Program-made: the position numbers and the translations under genes
Notes under the pieces: generated by a model
Told to the model about the DNA's origin: nothing
Seen by the model: the letters and a program-made list of their open reading frames with translations, nothing else
Databases searched by the model: none
Shown here: positions 51,001 through 60,000 of the stretch, in pieces
Layout of the letters: each line of letters starts with the position of its first letter
How positions within the stretch are numbered: position 1 is the first letter of the stretch
Assembly: GCA_015680685.1 (NCBI GenBank)
Contig: MNCI01009017.1
Coordinates: forward strand, 1,056,539 to 1,120,538
DNA from: Gnetum montanum
Lineage: Eukaryota; Streptophyta; Gnetopsida; Gnetales; Gnetaceae
Length of the DNA: 64,000 bases
Direction: 5' to 3'

Positions 51001-54000
51001 ATTCCTATTTTGAACCTAATATTGTAGAGTGATTCTTGATAGTATTTTAGGTCTTCTCTAAACACCCTTATTTTTGGACCTAAAATTGTGTAATGGCTGC
51101 TGTTAGACTTTTGGATTTTTATGAACAGCCTTGCAATTAGATGCATTTATCTTGTGAGATAGCTGAATTCTATTTTGTCTTATTTTGAATATTATGTTAA
51201 GATCTAAATATGTTCATTCTATGTAAAATTTCAGATTTCAACAATTCTACCATAGCTTCTCACTAAGATTTTAAACCTGTGTTCTGCTCAGAAGTGAATT
51301 TGGTCTATCTCTGACACATTTCCTGATCATCAATCTAGTTATATTCTAGCTCTCTATCTGAATTTTTCATTAGTGTTGGCATTAGTAGTCATTCTTGGTT
51401 TTATTCCTATCAAGTACAATAATTATGGATTTGTCATGGATTTGTCCCAGATTTATTCATCTATTCTATGATCATTAATAATTTGTTAATCATCATCACC
51501 ATCATCATCCTAACCTTATCCCAACTATATCTCATCAGCTATACAAGTTCTTTTACGTCATTCACTTCTATTAAGAGACTAATAAGCATTAACACCAAAA
51601 TCTATTGTGTTATTCACAATGTTGAAGCTGTGCTTGCATAAGTCATCTAGCAAGTTTGGTTATTTAATTGTAAATTCACTATTTAAGTTCAGATCTTAAT
51701 TTGGGACTTGACAACAACAATAGTAATACAATTTTTTCTTTACAATTAACTCTACATTCACTTTCCTGAACAGCAAGTGTTAAAACAAACTACCCAAGCT
51801 TTTTATCCAAAGGGCACTGGTTTTCTTTGATAAAAACATACCCTCCATTCTGATGGGGGATTTGTTAGAACATGTTTAATACAACATGTTGGCCATGTGT
51901 TCATAGGTTCAATGTCTAAGACTATGGGCACATTAGTTAATTGGAAAACAATATAACACTACTTTTTCTGACCTATAATCAGTCTCATATGCTTTATGAT
52001 GGTGCTGCACTTGATCAGCTAAATCTGGCTAGTTCTCAATCAATTCAGACAGACAAAGACCTACTGCACGGACCCTGTTTAAGGGACTTTGGACACGTAT
52101 CTCCAATTCCTCTAATCCTCTGTCAAGGAAGAATGAGTAAAAAGCCTGGGTTTGCCATGTATTTTTGAAGTAGAGATTTAAAGGGTTGCTGGCTATTGTT
52201 GTTATAATCAGATCTGAAAACAATTAAATCTGAAAACACAGATCTGAAAAACACAAATCTGAAAACACACTACAAATGCTCTAGAGAAATTATTAAAAAC
52301 CCTACAGATCTGAATAAATCATTAGAGGCAAAATATTGCACTATAAGAAACACTATAAACCACTCTCAAAACATTCTAGACTTTAGCAAACATTTTATTG
52401 TGATAACAAAATGAAAGCAGAATGAAAACAGTAAAAAGGAAATAGCACAAGAACATAGAGAGTTACGTGCTTCGAGCCCCTTTTACCCTACTTTCACAAC
52501 AATGCTGATCTGCCTTCTATTCTTCTCAAATCTTAAGAACACAAGCCGTCCTTGCAAGTTTTCAAACACACAATCTGTTATTCCAATAGATCTCAGATCA
52601 ACACCAACAAGACTCACGTCTCCAAGGTAAAACCTTGATACAATGCTTTTACTTTGAAGCACACCCTAAAGGCTACCCCAAGCCTTCTATTTATGAAGAA
52701 ACATGAGGACCAAACCCCAATCCTCATACATGTGGGATAAAACACATCCCCACATCAAATGCAACATAAAAAGAAATACAACAATTAATGTATTTGGCTT
52801 CATTTTTCTAACAATTGTCTCTCATTTATAAGGAGAAATCTGTTGGAAAAATGAAGACAAATACATTAATTGTTGTATTTCCTTTTATGTTGCATTTGAT
52901 GTGGGAATGTGTTTTATCCCACATGTATTAGGATTGGGGTTTGGTCCTCATGTTTCTTCATAAATAGAAGGCTTGGGGTAGCCTTTAGAGTGTGCTTTGA
53001 AGTGAAAGTATTGTATCAAGGTTTTGCCTTGGAGACATGAGTCTTGTTGGTGTTGATCTGAGATCTGTTGGAATAATAGATTGGGTGTTTGGAAAAGTTA
53101 CAAGGTTGGCTTGTGTCCTAAAGATTTGAGAAGAATAGAAGGCAGATCAACATTGTTGTAAAAGTAGGGTAAAAAGGGCCCGAACCACATAACTCTCTAT
53201 GTTCTTGTGCTATTTTTACCATTCTCATTCTACTTTCATTTTGTTATCACAGCAAATGTTTGCTAGAGTTTAGAACGTTTTGAGAGTGATTTATAGTGTT
53301 TCTTGACCTGCTACAACGCAATATTTTGCCTCTAATGATTTATTCAGATCTGTAGGGTTCTAATAATTTCTCTAGAGCATTTGTAGTGTGTTTTCAAATC
53401 TGATTATAACAACTGGTATCAAAGCTAGATTTAAAGAGATGGAAAGGCTGCAAACAACGGAAAGATTAGTAGGAAGGAACTGGAACGTTTGGAGCATTTT
53501 GATGAAGGCTGTTTTAGCACAAAAGGAGTACCAAGAGGCTCTAGAACCCTCTCAACTAGCAAGAATGTGAAATGCTGATTGGAGGAAAATTAAGACTAGG
53601 GCATCATCTTTCATTTATCCAACCCTAAGCAATGGGATTTTGGCCTCAATCAAACCTAATATGGATCCGCATGATTTGTGGCAAACGCTGAAGAATAGGT
53701 TTGACAAAGTATCAGGTTTGAATACCTTTCACATTTATTAGAAAGTTTTTAGATGCAAGAAGAGATCTGATGTGTCTTTTCAAGATGATTTAGATGAGAT
53801 GATGGGAAATCTAAATAAGTTGGAGGAATATAAAATTGTTATTCCAGATTTAGTTAAATCCTATGCTTATTAGACTCCTTACCTGATTCTTGGTCTGCAA
53901 TTGTGACATCTATTACTATTTCTATAAGTGTTTCATCTATGACATTTGAACAGGTTGTGTCTACCCTTCAGGATTCAGAAGGAAGAGTAGATGAGTCTTC

Positions 54001-57000
54001 TAGATCTGGAAATGTTCATGTAGCAGAGGAAAGAGGTAGAAGTAGGAGATGTTTCCCAAGTAGGGGGAGAAGCACGGATAGAGGAGTATCACATAGCAGA
54101 ACTCAAACTCAAGAGTGCTGGTACTGCAAGAAGAAAGGTCATTTGAAGAAGGATTTCTTTACATGGAAAGCATAGAAAAATAAAAGAAAGGAGAAGAAGT
54201 CAAAAGAAGGAACATCAGAGGTACATGTAGCTGATGAAAACATTAGTTTTCTTATTCAAGAACAATGTACAATGGTGGCAGATGGATGTAGCAGTGACAT
54301 CTCGTTGATTGACTCAGGTGCCTCCTTTCATATTTGTCCAGATAAGTCTTGTTTTGCATCTTATCATAAAGTTGAATCTAGTTTTGTATATGCTGCTAAT
54401 GGAAAAGCTTTAAAAGTTCTTGGAATTGGAAGTATAAGTTTGCAACAAGCAGGGATGCCAAAGGTGACAATAGATAACGTTAGACATGTTCCTGAAGTTA
54501 CAAAGAAGTTGATTTCAGTTCCACAGCTGGATGATTCAGGTCTGAATTTCAGTAGTGGAGGTGGGCATTGGAGGATTTCCAAGGGAATCATGACCATTCT
54601 GAAAGGAAAGAAGGAGGGCAGCTTATATACATTGATGGCAGATTCATGCAACTCTATTGCAATAGTTTCTGATACAGAAAATTCTGAAGTATGGCATAGA
54701 CGTCTTGGACACATTGGCTGGTCAAGCTTAAAGGTACTTCAAAATCAGACTCTCATTCCTGTATTTTCTTATGCTCAAACTGATTGCAAAGACTGTTTAG
54801 TTGGAAAATCTAAGAGAGTAAACTTTCGTAGGGATTTGGACAGCAGAAAGAAAAATATGTTAGAATTGGTTTATTCTGATGTTTGTGGTCCTATGAATCC
54901 CATTTCTCTTGGTGGATCTATTTATTTTGTAACTTTCATAGATGATTGTACAAGGAAGGTTTGGGTTTATATGCTGAAATCAAAAGATGAAGTGTTTTCA
55001 GTTTTCAAAACATTTGTTGCAAGAGTAGAAAATGAAACAGGTCTGAAAATAAAATGTTTGCAAACTGATAATGGTGGGGAGTACACTTCTAAAGTATTTG
55101 CTGATTTTTGCAACATCAAAGGAATTAGGCACATTCATACCCCTCCTAGTACACCACAGGAAAATGGAGTTGCTGAAAGATGCAACAAAACATTGTTGGA
55201 TCGTGCTAGAACAATGGTTTCAGGTGCAGGCCTACCTAAGACATTTTGGGGAGAGGCAGTTATGACTGCTACATATTTGGTGAACAGGTCTCCACATTCT
55301 TCAATTGATAATGATGTTCCAGAAGTTGTTTGGAAAGGTAAAAACGTTTCATACAGTCATTTAAGAGTTTTTGGATGTGAGGCATTTATGCATATTCCAA
55401 AGGAAAACAGAACTAAGTTGGAGGACAGGGCTAAAAGTTGCATATTTGTTGGATATGGAGAAGATGAGTTAGGATTCAGACTTTGGGATCCTGAATTGAA
55501 ACGTGTAGTGAGATCAAGGGACGTTAAATTCAGAGAAAATGTGATGTTTAGTGAGCTGCAAAAGAAAGACAAGGACAGAAATGGCTCAGAAAGCATAAGG
55601 ACTCCTTTTAGCGTGACTAAAGAAATTGAAAATGATGAAATTCATGGATTTTCCAGATCTGGAAACTTTGGACAACATGCTGAAAGTACATGGCAGCAAG
55701 CTGAGAACTTAGGACAGCAAGGAGAAAATGTAGGACAGCAAGAAAATGAGGTCGAAGATGATGAACAACAAGCTACAGATGTGTCTCATTACGTTAGAAG
55801 GTCAACCAAAACTACCAGACCTCCTGACAGGTACTCTCCCTCATTGAATTATGTACTTTACAACGATAGTGGTGAACCAGAAACAATGAAGGAAGCCATG
55901 ACATGTGTTGATGCCACAAAGTGGAAGGCAGCTATGAATGATGAATGGGAATCACTTCAATAGAACAAAACCTAGGAGCTAGTTCAGTTGCCAAAAGGGA
56001 GAAAACCCTTAGAGTGCAGGTGGCTATACAGAATTAAATCAGAGGCAAATGGGGAAAAACGTTTCAAAGCTAAGTTGGTGGTGAAAGGCTATGCACAGAA
56101 ACCAGGTATTGACTTTCAAGAAATTTTTTCTCCAGTAGTAAAACACTCTTCTATACATTTAGTGCTATCATTGGTGGCCTGCATGGACTTAGAGTTGGAA
56201 CAACTTGATATAAAAATAGCATTCCTCCATGGATATTTGGAGGAGGAAATTTACATGAAACAACCAAAAGCATATGAAGAACAGCAAGGTTCAGGTTTGG
56301 TTTGTAAACTGAAAAAGAGTTTATATGGTTTGAAACAAGCCCCTAGGCAATGGTATAAAAGGTTTGATACTTTCATGAAGAAGCTATCTTATTAGAAAAA
56401 CAACCTAGACCACTGTGTGTATTTTTCTGGAGATGTTTCAGGTAAATTTACAGTGTTGTTGTTGTATGTTGATGATATGCTAATTGCTAGAAATGACATA
56501 GCAGAGATAAAATGTTTAAAATTGGAAATGGGCAAAGAATTTGCTATGAAGAATTTGGGACAAGCAAAGAAAATTCTTGGTATGAATATTTACAGGGACA
56601 GAAAAAGGAAGAAGCTGTGGTTGAGTCAGGAAGATTACATTGGAAAGGTTCTAAAGCATTTCAACATGGAGGATGCAAAACCTGTAAGTACACCTTTTTC
56701 AACATAATTTAATTTATCAAAGAAGGATTGTCCAAAGTCAAAAGAGGATTTTGAAAAGGTTAAAAATATCCCATATACTTCTGTCGTTGGGTCATTGATG
56801 TATGCCATGGTTTGTACACGTCCTAATATTGCTTATGCCGTTGGAGTAGTTAGTAGATTTATGACCAACTATGGGTGGAATCACTGGTTAGCTGTCAAAT
56901 GGATTTTAAAATATTTAAAGGGCACAAAAGCCCATTGCTTATGTTTTGGAGATGCTAATCTGCACATTGAAGGTTTTGTGGATGCAAACTTTGCTGCTGA

Positions 57001-60000
57001 TCATGATACAAGACGATCTTCTACAGGGTACACATTTATTTTTGGTGGTGCAGCAGTGAGTTGGTTGTCACGTCTACAACCACTAGTAACTTTATCTACA
57101 ACTGAATCAAAGTACGTGGCCCTCACAGAAGCATGCAAGGAGATGTTATGGATGAAGAGATTTTTGCAGTCTCTTGGATTAAAACAACAAAGGTATGCTG
57201 TGTTTTGTGATAGTTTGAGTGCAATCCATCTTGCAAAGAATTCTGCCTTTCATGCCAAGACAAAACATATAGATGTCCGATTCCACTTCATAAGAGAAAT
57301 CATAGAGGATGGCTTGGTGCATGTTCAAAAGGTCCATACAAAGCTCAACGTTGCTGATGCTTTAACAAAACCAGTGATAGCTGAAACACACATTTTCTGT
57401 AGGAAGAAGCTTGGGATAACTGAAGCTTAATCAAAAGTGCACATCTCTTAAAGGCTGGTTGGATTTGTCTTCAAGGGGGAGTTTGTTGGAAAAATGAAGA
57501 CAAATACATTAATTGTTGTATTTCCTTTTATGTTGCATTTGATGTGGGGATGTGTTTTATCCCACATGTATTAGGATTGGGGTTTGGTCCTCATGTTTCC
57601 TCATAAATAGGAGGCTTGGTGTTTTATCCCACATGTATTAGGATTGGGGTTCGGTCCTTATGTTTCTTCATAAATAGAAGGCTTGGGGTAGCCTTTAAAG
57701 TGTGCTTTGAAGTGAAAGTATTGTATCAAGGTTTTACCTTGGAGATGTGAGTCTTGTTAGTGTTGATCTGAGATCTGTTGGAATAACAGATTGGGTGTTT
57801 GGAAAAGTTACAAGGATGGCTTGTGTCCTAAAGATTTGAGAAGAATGGAAGGCAGATCAACATTGTTGTGGAAGTAGGGTAAAAAAGGCCCGAACCACAT
57901 AACTCTCTGTGTTCTTGTGCTATTTTTACCATTTTCATTCTGTTTTCATTTTGTTATCACAACAAATGTTTACTAGAGTTTAGAATGTTTTGAGAGTGAT
58001 TTATAGTGTTTCTTGACCTACTACAGCGCAATATTTTGCCTCTAATGATTTATTCAGATCTGTAGGGTTCTAATAATTTCTCTAGAGCATTTGTAGTGTG
58101 TTTTCAGATCTAATTGTTTTCAGATCTGATTATAACAAAATCAACTGATTCAGCCACATAGAGAACAAAAGCATCTACTACAGTAATAGCTCATGGAACC
58201 CGTTGTAGAATACAAGAAAGGTCTTACTAGAAGACAACCAAAATCTACAAAAGACCCAATGCATAAGACACATTGTAGTTGAGCTTCGCTTCTATTATGG
58301 AAGACTGAAGCATAGCTCGCTTTGGCAAACATTTTATCACATTCATACAAGCAAAGAAGAGTGTTTTAACTCTGAAGTGCATTTGTTTTGTAAAGTTTGT
58401 ATAATGGAAAATGGGATAACAAAGGCCCATGAAAAACTGAAAAGGATGTATTCCATGACCATGCAACATCGCAACTGATAATGTTTGTTATATTAACCAG
58501 TTTGAGTTTGCAAAATTAATGGTTGACTGGATTTTCCATCTATGATTACAGTAATAATTGATACTATAATTATTGCACGCCTAAAAGTTATCTGCGAGCA
58601 GTCAGAGTCATAATCTCAACATTTAGAAGCATACATACACCATGTATAGGTATTTCTCGTTTAGCAACTCTCAAAAAATAAAAATTTCAACTATTCCTTG
58701 CGTATATTTGCCTTCACATTTTGAGCATGTATTTGGTAAACTCCGTAACAACTATTAACTTTGCATGTGTATCGTTAGCCTCACATTATGTTTCGGGTAT
58801 GAATTCTTCAAGACTATAAATATTTTAGCTGTACCTGTAAACTAAGAAGACAATTATAATGAAACGTCGTGGCCATTCTTCCATAGGATTCCATATTTTC
58901 AGCAATATCTATGGCATTGGGATGATCTCCAAGTTTACAGTTTTCTTCAATTAAAAAATCATAAAGCTTATCTGGAGCTCTCACTCCTTTTGCCCCTTTC
59001 AAAAACACCTCATTTGCTTGTTTGTGATACCCCGATTTGAATAGTTCTTCTGCATTGGAAAAAATACGAAAATAAATAAAAAGAGTCTTGTCAGTCCAGT
59101 CCAGAATAATAATATAGAAGAAAATCGATCAAATATAAAATCAAAGACAAACATTTTTTTTCTTGTAAACCTTGGTTGCACCACAATAAAATTCGAATAA
59201 ATTAATCAAGATTTACAAATATATGTTAAACCTACCAACAAGAACGACCCAAGCTTTGGAAATATCAAATTTTAATTCTTCCATGGCCCCAAGAATCTCT
59301 TCTCCTTTAAAAGCATTTCCCTTAGACCCGAGCAACCGAGTAACAGCAATAAATGTTTCTTCCAGAGGAACAAGGCCTGAAGCAATTTCCTTCCGTAATG
59401 ATTGTATCTGCAGCAACCTTAAAATTAAGTAATTTCATAAAAGTACATACCAGCTGCAAACGACGGGTATTATCAATAATCGAAATTCAAATGGAGCACA
59501 CTATTAGGAATCAAACTTGGCCAGGGGAGTCCAAACTTGAGAACGGTAATCAAACTCAGCAATTTATAAATATTCCGAAACACTGTTTAAAAACTTTAAA
59601 GCAATAAAACAGAAGTGACAGTATTGGTAAACAAGAAAGTGTTTTTTCTTTTTAAGAAGTAAAGAATAAATTCAAATATAATCATAAATACATGCAACAG
59701 AAAAGTTTAACGAAACTAAAATTGTATTTATTATTACACCCATAGACAGTATTTACATCAAAACAAATTAATAGGCAAAAACTACAAGCTCAGATCATGT
59801 CGGCATGCTCAGTTTTAAGCTAAATGAGACTTATCCGGCATAAACACCTGTTAACACCCTACTTCATATAAGTAGAACAGTAACAGTAATAATAGAAGAG
59901 GAACAGGAAGAGGAAAAGGATGAAGAAGAAGAAAAGAAAGATAAAGAGAAAAACAAACATACGGCACCATGAAGGTGGCCAGAAAGGGTGTGAGCGACGA

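Larger units (their letters stand above)
52841..58137 (+). mobile_element. Complete Ty1/copia retrotransposon (inactive)
   Basis: 5.3 kb with 5' LTR 52841-53411 and 3' LTR 57484-58137 and the exact 5-bp target duplication AAATC (52836-52840 and 58138-58142). It has a PBS, gag, protease, integrase, RT, RNase H (copia order, integrase before RT) and a PPT. Gag has stops and one frameshift, and pol has in-frame stops. It lies in intron 3, opposite in strand to the host gene. Confidence 0.95.

Noticed and set aside
54272-55963. 563-codon open frame as a host gene
   Set aside because: It is the protease-integrase part of the copia pol, between LTRs with target duplications.
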